Assembly: GCA_900550545.1 (NCBI GenBank)
Contig: URSS01000009.1
Coordinates: 10,414-74,413 of the forward strand
From: an uncultured Lachnobacterium sp.
GTDB lineage: Bacteria > Bacillota > Clostridia > Lachnospirales > Lachnospiraceae
DNA length: 64,000 bases
Direction: 5' to 3'
Under the pieces are notes generated by a model, which saw only the letters and a program-made list of their open reading frames with translations, was not told the origin of the DNA and did no database searches. The translations under genes were made by a program, and so were the position numbers. This document shows, in pieces, positions 8,192 through 15,907 of this stretch (the stretch's first letter is position 1; every line of letters starts with the position of its first letter).

Positions 8192-9072
8192 ATCTGCATC
8201 CGGATGACAAGCCGCCCCGCTTCATAAGCCGCATTCATCTGCCCGTGCATCTGCTCCACCAGCGTCCGCGCAATGGAAAGGCCAAGCCCGGTCGCATTTT
8301 TGGCATTTTCCACGGTATAGAATCGGTCAAAAAGCCTGCCGACTTCCACTTCACTGAGCGCTGCCGCTGTATTCGAAAAGGTGATGGTGCCGTCTTCGGA
8401 AAGCGTGATGGAAAGATCCCCGTCGCTGTATTTTACGGCATTGTTTAACAGGTTGGAAAAGACGCGCGATAAGGCGGATGGATCAAGCGTGCGCAGCACG
8501 GTATGGTCGGTCATGGTAATGTCCGGCGTGATCCGGTGTCTTTTAAGCACCGCATACATTGCGGCAATGCTTCCCTCTAAAATGCGGTTTACTGACACTT
8601 CCTGCAGGGGCTGTGCCAAAGGCACAGACAGGACAACCGAATACCGGAACAGTTCTTCCGTCAGTTGTGTCATTACCTCCGCGCGCTCCCGGATGATGGC
8701 AAGATACTGGCGGGAGTCAGCAGATAACGGTTCTTTTTCCAAAAGTTCCAGGTAGCCGCAGATGGCAGTCAGCGGCGTGCGCAGATCATGGGAAATGCTG
8801 GTGATGGAAGTCTGCAACTGGGCATTTCCCTGTTCAAAACAATGCTGCATGGTGCGGAGTTGTTCAAGGGACTGGTTGAGCGTATCCGCCAGAAGACACA
8901 AATCTTTATCTCGGCAGGAAAGCATAATCGGCGAGTTGGTGTCGGTATTTAATTTCTCCGGAAGGGCGGCATGGATTTCCCGTGCCGCCTTCTTTACCAG
9001 ATGTAATTTGATGCATAATAAAAGGACAAGAATCGCCAGTATCGCGATACAACTTTCCAGCCACAATTTCAT
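8188..9072 (-). CDS. Sensor histidine kinase, short-loop type
   Basis: A 294-residue membrane kinase. One N-terminal helix (~1-25) anchors it with almost no extracellular sensor. The H-box is SISHDLRTPL near residue 95, the N-box NLLNNAVKYS near 210 and the G-box GLGLSIARTL near 262. Such kinases without a sensor domain often read the state of a partner ABC transporter. It is the last gene of a minus-strand run behind an ABC permease, an ATPase and a response regulator, the arrangement seen for antimicrobial-peptide resistance or lantibiotic immunity. Confidence 0.88.
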   Translation of the reverse strand: MKLWLESCIAILAILVLLLCIKLHLVKKAAREIHAALPEKLNTDTNSPIMLSCRDKDLCLLADTLNQSLEQLRTMQHCFEQGNAQLQTSITSISHDLRTPLTAICGYLELLEKEPLSADSRQYLAIIRERAEVMTQLTEELFRYSVVLSVPLAQPLQEVSVNRILEGSIAAMYAVLKRHRITPDITMTDHTVLRTLDPSALSRVFSNLLNNAVKYSDGDLSITLSEDGTITFSNTAAALSEVEVGRLFDRFYTVENAKNATGLGLSIARTLVEQMHGQMNAAYEAGRLVIRMQI

Positions 9073-9081
9073 AAAATTCTC

Positions 9082-9951
9082 CTATTTTAAATCTTTTTTC
9101 CCGAAAATAAGGATGCCGGCCCCAGTGCTCAGTAACAGCAGCAGTCCGTCATATGCAATGAGTATATCACAGTGTTCAATCGGCGTATCGGATACCTGAA
9201 TAATCTGATACAACTGGCAGGTCGGAAGAAAATCATACAAAAAGGTATAGATTTTGCGTTTGGTGCCGGTCAGATATTCGTCATTTCGTTCACCACCTAC
9301 CGTAACGAGTTGCCCCGTGGCTTCATCGGTATAAGAGTAGGTATCAAGAAATTCGGGTGCAGACAGCCGTAAGGAGATTGACATCGTAGAAAATACCAGA
9401 ATAATGGTCAGTAAAAGACCAATCACTGCACTGGTGGCTTTGTTTGGAATGCACATGGAAAGACACACAAGTAGAGCGGAAAAGGCAAGTGTAACACAAA
9501 CTCCCCAAAGCGTGTATTTCAGTAAAATGCCAGGACCATAGGAGACTCCATGAATGAGCAGCATGCCAAGCAGAAGCGCAGTGATGATATAAAGCAGATG
9601 AAACAGCATATTTGCAGCCGCACAGACGACAAGTTTTGAGAGATAGATTTTCAGGCGCGAATGTCCGACAATCAGTTTATTGCGCATGGTCCCATCGCTG
9701 TATTCGGTTCCCACAAAAAGGCTGACAAATATAGCAAAAGTAAATACCAGATAGAATCCGCCAGCAAAAATTAATCCATCCGCGTTGTTGTATGAGGCTG
9801 AAAGCTGTGCGTATTCGGAAGGATGTCTTACCACATCCATGTAGCGCATGAAAATGACAAACGCGGCGAGCCCAAACGAAAACAAAGCTCCCAACCGGAA
9901 AATAAAACTTTTAAAAAGCCGTGAAAACTCTGCACATATTAGATTATTCAT
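9082..9951 (-). CDS. ABC transporter permease, immunity/bacitracin type
   Basis: A 289-residue integral membrane protein with about six helices and a large loop between the last two, as in ABC-2 type permeases of bacitracin or lantibiotic self-protection transporters. The ATG before NNLICAEF lies 8 nt after GGAGG; a GTG three codons upstream is less likely. It overlaps the ATPase gene end by 8 nt. With the ATPase it should form a four-component exporter or flippase. The histidine kinase gene follows 9 nt later. Confidence 0.82.
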   Translation of the reverse strand: MNNLICAEFSRLFKSFIFRLGALFSFGLAAFVIFMRYMDVVRHPSEYAQLSASYNNADGLIFAGGFYLVFTFAIFVSLFVGTEYSDGTMRNKLIVGHSRLKIYLSKLVVCAAANMLFHLLYIITALLLGMLLIHGVSYGPGILLKYTLWGVCVTLAFSALLVCLSMCIPNKATSAVIGLLLTIILVFSTMSISLRLSAPEFLDTYSYTDEATGQLVTVGGERNDEYLTGTKRKIYTFLYDFLPTCQLYQIIQVSDTPIEHCDILIAYDGLLLLLSTGAGILIFGKKDLK

Positions 9952-10858
9952 GATGGTCACCTCCTACCAGATTGACATAATAACTTTCAAGACTCTCATC
10001 GTGCTCATGTACGGAAATCAGCTCACAGTGCTCCCGGTCCAGGGCGAGTGCCAGCCGTGAAATATGCACCTCGGCATAAATATCGGCGGTGGTATCGGAA
10101 AGAATTTTGTATTCTACGCCCATTTCCGTCAGTACACGGGAAAGCGCTTTCGTATCTGTGACCGTGACGGTTACACATTTCCGGCAGACGGCATTTAGTT
10201 CGTCAGCCGTCAGTTCCTTTAGCATATGTCCATGGTCGATAAAACCGTAATGGGTGGCAAGTTTCGACAGTTCATCTAAGATATGGCTTGAGATTAAAAA
10301 GGTGATCTGCCGCTCGCTGTTTAGTTTTAAGATCAGTTCCCGAATTTCAATAATGCCCTGCGGATCAAGCCCGTTGACCGGTTCATCTAAAATGAGAAAA
10401 TCCGGGTTTCCGCACAGTGCAATGGCAATGCCGAGGCGCTGTCGCATACCGAGGGAAAAATGTTTTGCCTTCTTTTTTCCGGTATCCTGCAGTCCGACAA
10501 GCTGAAGCAGATTGGGAATTTCCCGGTAAGAGGGCAGTCCGAGAATCTGAAACTGCTGGCGGAGATTTTCTTCGGCAGTCATGTCCAGATAGATGGAAGG
10601 GGTTTCCACCACAGCACCGATGCGTTTCCGCGCGTTTTGGATTTGTGGCTGTGAATGTAATGTTCCGTAGAGGGAAAGTTCCCCGGATGTGGGCTGCTGC
10701 AATCCGCACAGCAGCCGGATAAGCGTGGTTTTTCCGGCTCCGTTTTTTCCAATAAATCCATAGATGGCACCTTTGGGAATGTGCATGGTAAGGTTGTCGA
10801 GTGCAGTAAATTTCTGGTATTTTTTGCACAGGACATTGGTTTGTAAAACATATTCCAT
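9944..10858 (-). CDS. ABC transporter ATP-binding protein, BcrA-like
   Basis: A 304-residue ATPase. Walker A is GKNGAGKTT near residue 38, the signature is FSLGMRQRLGIA, and Walker B is FLILDEPVNGLDP. A ~75-residue C-terminal extension is typical of bacitracin/lantibiotic-type ATPases. The start is the ATG after GGAGG; the longer upstream reading is rejected. Its upstream region carries four phased TTTAC repeats, suggesting that ATPase, permease and kinase are induced from a promoter controlled by the neighbouring response regulator. Confidence 0.9.
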   Translation of the reverse strand: MEYVLQTNVLCKKYQKFTALDNLTMHIPKGAIYGFIGKNGAGKTTLIRLLCGLQQPTSGELSLYGTLHSQPQIQNARKRIGAVVETPSIYLDMTAEENLRQQFQILGLPSYREIPNLLQLVGLQDTGKKKAKHFSLGMRQRLGIAIALCGNPDFLILDEPVNGLDPQGIIEIRELILKLNSERQITFLISSHILDELSKLATHYGFIDHGHMLKELTADELNAVCRKCVTVTVTDTKALSRVLTEMGVEYKILSDTTADIYAEVHISRLALALDREHCELISVHEHDESLESYYVNLVGGDHHE

Positions 10859-10903
10859 TGTTGTAATCCTCCTTTGCTGATACCGGTAGTTTCGCACAGA
10901 AAA

Positions 10904-10943
10904 GTAAAGAATCTGGTAAAGAAAAGCGTAAAGATATCGTAAA
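10904..10943 (-). promoter_or_regulatory. Four phased TTTAC repeats, likely response-regulator operator
   Basis: On the minus strand, TTTAC occurs four times with start-to-start steps of 11, 12 and 12 nt, in the 87-nt gap between the response regulator stop and the ATPase start. Direct repeats one helical turn apart are typical binding sites of OmpR-type regulators. No convincing -10 could be fixed downstream. Confidence 0.6.
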
Positions 10944-10945
10944 GA

Positions 10946-11608
10946 TCAGGAAGTTTTTAAGGTAAAGCCAATTCCCCATACGGATTCGATGTAATCCCTG
11001 CCGCCTGCGGTGCGCAGTTTTTTGCGCAGATTGCTGATGTGCATTTTGAGGGAATTTTCCGTTCCGTCGGGTGTCTGTTCGGACAGACGGTCGAGCAGTA
11101 TGGATTTCGTGATAACCTGTGTTGGATTTTCCATGAGTGTTTTTAAGATGGCATATTCGGTAGGTGTGAGCCGAACTTCTGTATCTGTGGCTGTGACACA
11201 CCGGGTATTGGTGTCCAGCGTTAAATCCTCAAAGATCAGCTGGGGTGTTTCGGAAATGGAAGTCGTACGCAGATGTACCTGAATTCGCGCCAGCAGTTCC
11301 TGTATGTGAAAAGGCTTGGTTACATAATCGACGGCACCGTCCAAAAGAAGGGAAACCTTGTCCTGTACTTCGGCTTTGGCGCTTACGACAATGACTGGAA
11401 TTCCTGAGGTGTGTGCGAGCACATCTTCTCCGGAAAGACCCGGAAGCATCAAATCCAGCAGAATCAGATCCGGACGGTTCTGGGATAAAAAGAGAACGGC
11501 TTCGGTGCCGGAGTAGGCACGGGACACGCCGTAACCTTCTTTGGTCAGCACTTCCTGTAACATATTTCCAATATGAATATCATCATCTACTATAAAGATT
11601 TGCTTCAT
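10946..11608 (-). CDS. OmpR-family response regulator
   Basis: A 220-residue regulator. The receiver domain (1-115) has FIVDDD, the phospho-acceptor Asp in LILLDLMLPG near residue 52, the Ser of VVSAKAE and the Lys of YVTKPF. The C-terminal winged helix (~125-218) contains LTPTEYAIL and the recognition helix region HISNLRKKL. The start codon overlaps the stop of the diguanylate cyclase gene in an ATGA arrangement. The partner is almost certainly the histidine kinase three genes on. Confidence 0.92.
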   Translation of the reverse strand: MKQIFIVDDDIHIGNMLQEVLTKEGYGVSRAYSGTEAVLFLSQNRPDLILLDLMLPGLSGEDVLAHTSGIPVIVVSAKAEVQDKVSLLLDGAVDYVTKPFHIQELLARIQVHLRTTSISETPQLIFEDLTLDTNTRCVTATDTEVRLTPTEYAILKTLMENPTQVITKSILLDRLSEQTPDGTENSLKMHISNLRKKLRTAGGRDYIESVWGIGFTLKTS

Positions 11609-12975
11609 GTATTACTCCCTGTGTCATTGATTACCCAGCAGGCGCGACCGCGTTCTTTTGCTTGGTAAAGCATTTTATCTGCATTAGCGTAGATCGTCTG
11701 GAAATCCTGAGGCGTGTTGAAATAATAGGCTCCAATGCTACAGCTTACTTTGAGAGAACCTGTAAGCAAGCTGGAAATTTCTGTTTCAAATGCATCAAAT
11801 TTCTGAATCAGCTCCTGTTTTTCTATAGGGTGATTGAGCATAATGGAAAATTCATCACCACCCAGACGACCGATTTTTCCATATTCTTTAAACTCCTGCA
11901 GTAATTTCTGGGCGATATTTGTCAAAACAGCATCCCCGGCTGCATGTCCGAAAGTATCATTGATTTGCTTGAAATAGTCTACATCAATAAAGATAAAGCA
12001 ACACTGTGTAGGAGTTGTTTGAGTTGTAATTGTTTCACAAATATCGAAAAATACTTTTCGTCCCATGACACCTGTCAATCCATCCATTTCACTTAAATAT
12101 TCTTTATAAGAAAGATATTTGTAAATAATCATAAGTGAGATTGCCATAATAAAATTCAGGGAAAATACAGCAATCATAAACTGATATTGCAGATGAAGCA
12201 AGTCATGGTTGATATGGGAAGTCAGCGTGACACCATGGGCGGTCAGCATGTAGGACATACGATTGGAAAAATAGTAAGAGGAGGCAATCGCAGCGCTGAG
12301 TGTAAACAAAATAAAAATACCCCATGCAATGTACAATGGATTTTTTCCACGCAAATTTTCTGTCGGATGATTAACATAGGAACAGAAGTTGCGAACCATC
12401 GGTAGTTTATAAAGACTCCATAAAAATTGTAAGAGTAAAAAACATAACAGGGTTGCAATCACATTACTCAGATCCAGTATGAAAGTTGGGATGTTTCCTG
12501 AACTCTGTTGTGAAAAAAATAATCCCATAACTGCATAGACCATGGCAGCATGTACCGTGGGGGACAGTATAGAAACGATTGCGATTCCCAGACGTTTGTT
12601 GGAGAACAATCGTTTGACAAGTAAAAATGCCAATCCTACTAAAAGTCCGAAAATCGTTCGTGTTCCAACGCTTAAAAGCAGACTTGCTGCAGGAACTGGA
12701 CTCATGAATGGAGAAAATATCTGATCAGATGCCATTACATAGTAGGCAGTAGCTTTGTACATGCTCGCCACACCAAATAAAAAACCAAGAAATGTGGATT
12801 GACCGACGCCGAGAAAATATCCTGCGATTAAAATCGGAATATAGGCAATGGTGATGGAAATTGGCGGAATATGTATGTAGCCAAGAAATGTAAATGACAT
12901 TAAAAATTCGATGGCTATTAATAAAATGAATGCGTAGTTTTTGACATGAGAGTGTCGCTTCAAAAACTTCTTCAT
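11605..12975 (-). CDS. Diguanylate cyclase with ECF-S-like membrane domain
   Basis: A 456-residue membrane protein. Residues ~15-195 resemble the substrate-binding S component of ECF vitamin transporters, including the early ISITIAYIPILIAGYFLG block and GVGQSTFLGFLFG. Two further membrane segments and a GGDEF domain (~300-450) follow, with an intact GGDEF in RLGGDEFS and no RxxD inhibitory site just before it. I infer a cyclase controlled by a small-molecule-binding membrane domain. Its stop overlaps the response regulator start by 4 nt, so the two are translationally coupled. The ATG follows AAAGGAG. Confidence 0.85.
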   Translation of the reverse strand: MKKFLKRHSHVKNYAFILLIAIEFLMSFTFLGYIHIPPISITIAYIPILIAGYFLGVGQSTFLGFLFGVASMYKATAYYVMASDQIFSPFMSPVPAASLLLSVGTRTIFGLLVGLAFLLVKRLFSNKRLGIAIVSILSPTVHAAMVYAVMGLFFSQQSSGNIPTFILDLSNVIATLLCFLLLQFLWSLYKLPMVRNFCSYVNHPTENLRGKNPLYIAWGIFILFTLSAAIASSYYFSNRMSYMLTAHGVTLTSHINHDLLHLQYQFMIAVFSLNFIMAISLMIIYKYLSYKEYLSEMDGLTGVMGRKVFFDICETITTQTTPTQCCFIFIDVDYFKQINDTFGHAAGDAVLTNIAQKLLQEFKEYGKIGRLGGDEFSIMLNHPIEKQELIQKFDAFETEISSLLTGSLKVSCSIGAYYFNTPQDFQTIYANADKMLYQAKERGRACWVINDTGSNT

Positions 12976-12990
12976 AGTGGAAATGCTCCT

Positions 12991-13043
12991 TTGTTACTTG
13001 CTATTGTTAGAAGTATTATGTCATGCTAAAATGAAATCGTCAA
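12991..13043. promoter_or_regulatory. Divergent promoter pair sharing one -10 region
   Basis: On the plus strand TTGTTA and TATTAT lie 17 nt apart, facing the HAD gene. On the minus strand TTGACG and CATAAT lie 17 nt apart, facing the diguanylate cyclase gene. The two -10 hexamers overlap by five bases (TATTATG read both ways), so polymerase can occupy only one promoter at a time. Confidence 0.6.
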
Positions 13044-13064
13044 GGGAGACAGAAAGGAATTGGG

Positions 13065-13754
13065 ATGCGAAACAGTATAGAAAATAGTATAGATTATGAT
13101 GCCGTCGTATTTGATATGGACGGTGTGATTTTTGATTCTGAGCGGGCAGTCATGCAGTGCTGGAAAGAGCTTGCAAAAAAATATAATATTCCGGATATCG
13201 AACAGGCGGTGCTTTCCTGTACGGGGACGACGATGAAACGGACACGGGAGATTATGTTGGAAACCTACGGAGCCGAGTTCCCTTATGATATTTATGCAAA
13301 AGAGTCTTCTGCCATCTACCACAGCAGATATGATGGTGGCAGACTTCCAATGAAACCGGGCGTTGTGGAGCTGCTTACCTTTTTAAAAGAAGAAGGGAAA
13401 AAAATTGCACTGGCCTCTTCTACACGGAGACAGACGGTGACAAACCAGCTTAAGGATGCCGGAATTTTGGATTTTTTTGATCAGGTGATCTGCGGAGATA
13501 TGGTGGAGCGCAGCAAACCGGCACCGGATATTTTCTTAAAAGCCTGCGAAGAACTCGGGGTGAAGCCGGAGCGTGCGTATGCCATCGAGGACTCCTACAA
13601 CGGAATCCGCGCGGCTCATGCGGGAAAACTGCACCCAATCATGGTGCCGGATCTGTTGCCGGAAACGGCGGAGATGCAGGAGAAAGCGGAAGTGGTGTTA
13701 TCAAGTCTTTTAGAAGTGATTTCATATTTAAAAGGAGACCGCCATGGAATATGA
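13065..13754 (+). CDS. HAD-superfamily phosphatase / phosphoglucomutase-like
   Basis: A 229-residue HAD hydrolase with a helical cap (~20-95). Motif I is VFDMDGVIFDSE, motif II Ser lies in ALASSTRR, motif III Lys in RSKPAPDIF and motif IV in IEDSYNG. The subgroup includes beta-phosphoglucomutases and sugar-phosphate phosphatases; which activity applies cannot be told. The gene overlaps the DNA glycosylase gene by 11 nt. A GGGAGACAGAAAGG tract precedes the ATG. Confidence 0.88.
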   Translation: MRNSIENSIDYDAVVFDMDGVIFDSERAVMQCWKELAKKYNIPDIEQAVLSCTGTTMKRTREIMLETYGAEFPYDIYAKESSAIYHSRYDGGRLPMKPGVVELLTFLKEEGKKIALASSTRRQTVTNQLKDAGILDFFDQVICGDMVERSKPAPDIFLKACEELGVKPERAYAIEDSYNGIRAAHAGKLHPIMVPDLLPETAEMQEKAEVVLSSLLEVISYLKGDRHGI

Positions 13755-14232
13755 ACACATTGTCCATTCGTTTGAACCGGTGTACGACAAAGATTCCGAA
13801 ATCCTTATATTAGGGACTCTGCCGTCCGTCAAATCAAGAGAAAACAATTTTTATTACGGGCACAAACAGAACCGTTTCTGGAAAGTGCTTGCAACACTTT
13901 TAAAGGAGCCGGTCCCGGAGACAATTGAGGAGAAAAAAGCCATGCTGCTTGCCCACCGGATTGCCCTGTGGGATGTGATCCAAAGCTGTGACATCAAAGG
14001 CTCGAGCGACAGCAGTATTAAAAATGTACAGCCAACGGACATTGGCATGATTCTGGAAAAAACGAACGTGACACAGATTTATGCAAACGGAAACAAGGCA
14101 GGGCAGCTTTATAAAAGGTACCAGTTTTCGGTCACAGGAATTGAAGCGACAGTGCTTCCGTCCACAAGTCCCGCCAATGCCGCATGGTCGTTTGATCGGT
14201 TGTGTGAGGCGTGGCGTGTGATTTTGGAGTGA
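13744..14232 (+). CDS. DNA-deoxyinosine glycosylase (UDG superfamily)
   Basis: A 162-residue enzyme of the uracil-DNA-glycosylase superfamily, closest to the hypoxanthine-DNA glycosylase branch. ILILGTLPSVKSRE forms the first active-site motif, and LPSTSPANA near residue 139 is the second. FYYGHKQNRFW matches the block following motif 1 in this family. It would remove hypoxanthine arising from adenine deamination and start base-excision repair. It overlaps the upstream HAD gene and ends just before a pseudogene remnant. Confidence 0.88.
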   Translation: MEYEHIVHSFEPVYDKDSEILILGTLPSVKSRENNFYYGHKQNRFWKVLATLLKEPVPETIEEKKAMLLAHRIALWDVIQSCDIKGSSDSSIKNVQPTDIGMILEKTNVTQIYANGNKAGQLYKRYQFSVTGIEATVLPSTSPANAAWSFDRLCEAWRVILE

Positions 14233-14235
14233 TAA

Positions 14236-14352
14236 TGGGTTGACAAAGCGGATGTCGTTTACATGGGACGTGCACTGCTTGCCGATCCGTATCTGCCACA
14301 CATGCAGGATTGGACGCATAAAAGGTTTGATTTTAAGAAGTCATTTTCGTAA
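14236..14352 (+). pseudogene. Remnant of an old-yellow-enzyme-type oxidoreductase (C-terminus)
   Basis: An open frame without a start gives VDKADVVYMGRALLADP followed by YLPHMQDW and a stop. This matches the C-terminal phosphate-binding segment of NADH:flavin oxidoreductases of the old yellow enzyme / 2,4-dienoyl-CoA reductase group. Nothing of the remaining ~300 residues is present, so this is a deletion remnant, not a gene. Confidence 0.6.
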
Positions 14353-14544
14353 AAGAAGGTGGCTTCTTTTTTCGTGCAAACAAATGGCAGAATGACGGAG
14401 ATATAAAGGAAAAAATTATAAAAAATGAACAAATGACGAAAAAATAATAAAATTTTTAATGTGAATCAAAAAATATTCTATAGTTTATAAGATAAAAATC
14501 CCGTATACTAGCATTACAAACAAAACAAGAAGGGGGAAATTCTT
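14351..14544 (+). promoter_or_regulatory. mgl upstream region: small hairpin, AT-rich stretch, possible -10
   Basis: A short AAAAGAAG/CTTCTTTT hairpin with T residues follows the remnant. The rest is an AT-rich leader to the galactose-binding protein gene. TATACT at 14504-14509 is a fair -10, but no good -35 lies 17 nt upstream (only TAGTTT), as would suit an activator-dependent promoter. Adjacent AAATGAAC and AAATGACG near 14420 could be halves of a regulator site. Confidence 0.35.
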
Positions 14545-15840
14545 ATGAAAAAGAAAATTGTTGCAATTATGATGATGGCGGTACTTGCACTTTCAACCGC
14601 AGCATGCGGAGCCGATGGGGGAAACAACGGCGGTGGCACACAGGCAGGCAATACAGGGGGAGGCACTTCTACCTCAACTGTCGCAAACAAGGATAAACCT
14701 TTGGTATGGTTTAACCGTCAGCCGTCAAACAGTTCTACAGGAGAACTCGATATGACAGCACTCAATTTTAACAAAGATACATATTATGTAGGGTTTGATG
14801 CAAATCAGGGTGCAGAACTTCAGGGTACCATGGTAAAAGATTACATCGAGAAAAATATTGACAAGATTGACCGTAACGGAGATGGCGTGATCGGCTATGT
14901 TTTAGCAATCGGTGATATCGGTCACAATGATTCCATTGCCCGTACAAGAGGTGTCAGAAAAGCACTTGGAACAGCAGTGGATAAAAACGGCGAGGCAGAC
15001 AGTGCACCGGCAGGAACCAATACCGATGGAAAAGCATCACAGGTTCAGGACGGAAGCATTGAAGTAGGTGGAAAAACCTATGTGATCCGTGAACTTGCTT
15101 CCCAGGAAATGAAAAACTCAGCAGGTGCTACATGGGATGCAGCAACAGCCGGCAATGCGATTGGTACATGGTCATCTTCTTTCGGGGATTCCATTGATGT
15201 CGTTGTATCCAACAATGATGGAATGGGAATGTCAATGTTTAATGCATGGTCAAAGGATAACGGTGTACCGACATTCGGATATGATGCAAACAGCGATGCA
15301 GTTGCAGCAATTGCAGAAGGCTACGGTGGAACGATCAGCCAGCATGCAGACGTACAGGCATACCTGACACTGCGTGTTCTTAGAAATGCACTGGATGGTG
15401 TAGATGTTGACACGGGTATCGGAACTGCAGACGATGCAGGAAATGTATTAAGCAGTGACGTTTATGTATACAAAGAAGACGAGAGATCTTACTATTCCCT
15501 GAACGTGGCAGTAACCTCTGATAACTACAAAGATTTTACAGATTCTACCGTTGTATGGGAACCGGTATCCAAGCAGTTAGATGCATCTGCCCATCCGACA
15601 AAGAAGGTATGGCTGAATATTTACAATGCTTCTGATAACTTCTTAAGTTCTACCTATCAGCCGCTGTTACAGAAGTATGATGACCTTTTAAATCTGGATG
15701 TTGAGTATATTGGCGGTGATGGACAGACAGAGTCTAATATCACAAACCGTCTGGGCAATCCGGGACAGTACGATGCTTTTGCCGTCAACATGGTGAAAAC
15801 AGATAATGCAGCTTCTTACACAGCTCTTTTAAATCAGTAA
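14545..15840 (+). CDS. mglB: Galactose-binding lipoprotein with circularly permuted domain order
   Basis: A 431-residue lipoprotein (lipobox LSTAAC, Cys 21) with a Gly/Thr-rich linker. Residues ~51-340 match the region of MglB from PVVFFNKEP to the C-terminus: LVWFNRQPS, the calcium loop DRNGDGVIG, GHNDSIART, ATWDAAT, SNNDGMGMS and FGYDA. Residues ~353-431 match the N-terminal lobe of MglB: VWLNIYNASDNF and AFAVNMVKTDNAAS. The order is therefore circularly permuted. Sugar-contacting residues known from E. coli MglB (Asp/Phe of DNF, Asn of VNM, His/Asp/Arg of GHND..R, Trp, Asn of NND, Asp of FGYD) are nearly all present, so binding is probably kept. ABC ATPase and permease genes follow. Confidence 0.88.
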   Translation: MKKKIVAIMMMAVLALSTAACGADGGNNGGGTQAGNTGGGTSTSTVANKDKPLVWFNRQPSNSSTGELDMTALNFNKDTYYVGFDANQGAELQGTMVKDYIEKNIDKIDRNGDGVIGYVLAIGDIGHNDSIARTRGVRKALGTAVDKNGEADSAPAGTNTDGKASQVQDGSIEVGGKTYVIRELASQEMKNSAGATWDAATAGNAIGTWSSSFGDSIDVVVSNNDGMGMSMFNAWSKDNGVPTFGYDANSDAVAAIAEGYGGTISQHADVQAYLTLRVLRNALDGVDVDTGIGTADDAGNVLSSDVYVYKEDERSYYSLNVAVTSDNYKDFTDSTVVWEPVSKQLDASAHPTKKVWLNIYNASDNFLSSTYQPLLQKYDDLLNLDVEYIGGDGQTESNITNRLGNPGQYDAFAVNMVKTDNAASYTALLNQ

Positions 15841-15851
15841 AACAACTTAAC

Positions 15852-15883
15852 TTCGGGGGGAGAAATGAGGTTCTCTCCCCGAA
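15852..15883 (+). other. Stable intercistronic stem-loop between mglB and mglA
   Basis: TTCGGGGGGAGAA pairs with TTCTCTCCCCGAA (13 bp, one G-U) around a 6-nt loop. No U-run follows, so it is not a classical terminator. Such hairpins after binding-protein genes usually protect the upstream mRNA and raise binding protein over transporter. Confidence 0.7.
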
Positions 15884-15907
15884 AACAAAAGGATAGGAGC
15901 GGATAGT

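Noticed and set aside
10383..11201. Long open frame on the minus strand across the response regulator and ATPase genes
   Set aside because: It is out of frame with both, has no family motif, and both real genes have full domains and ribosome-binding sites.
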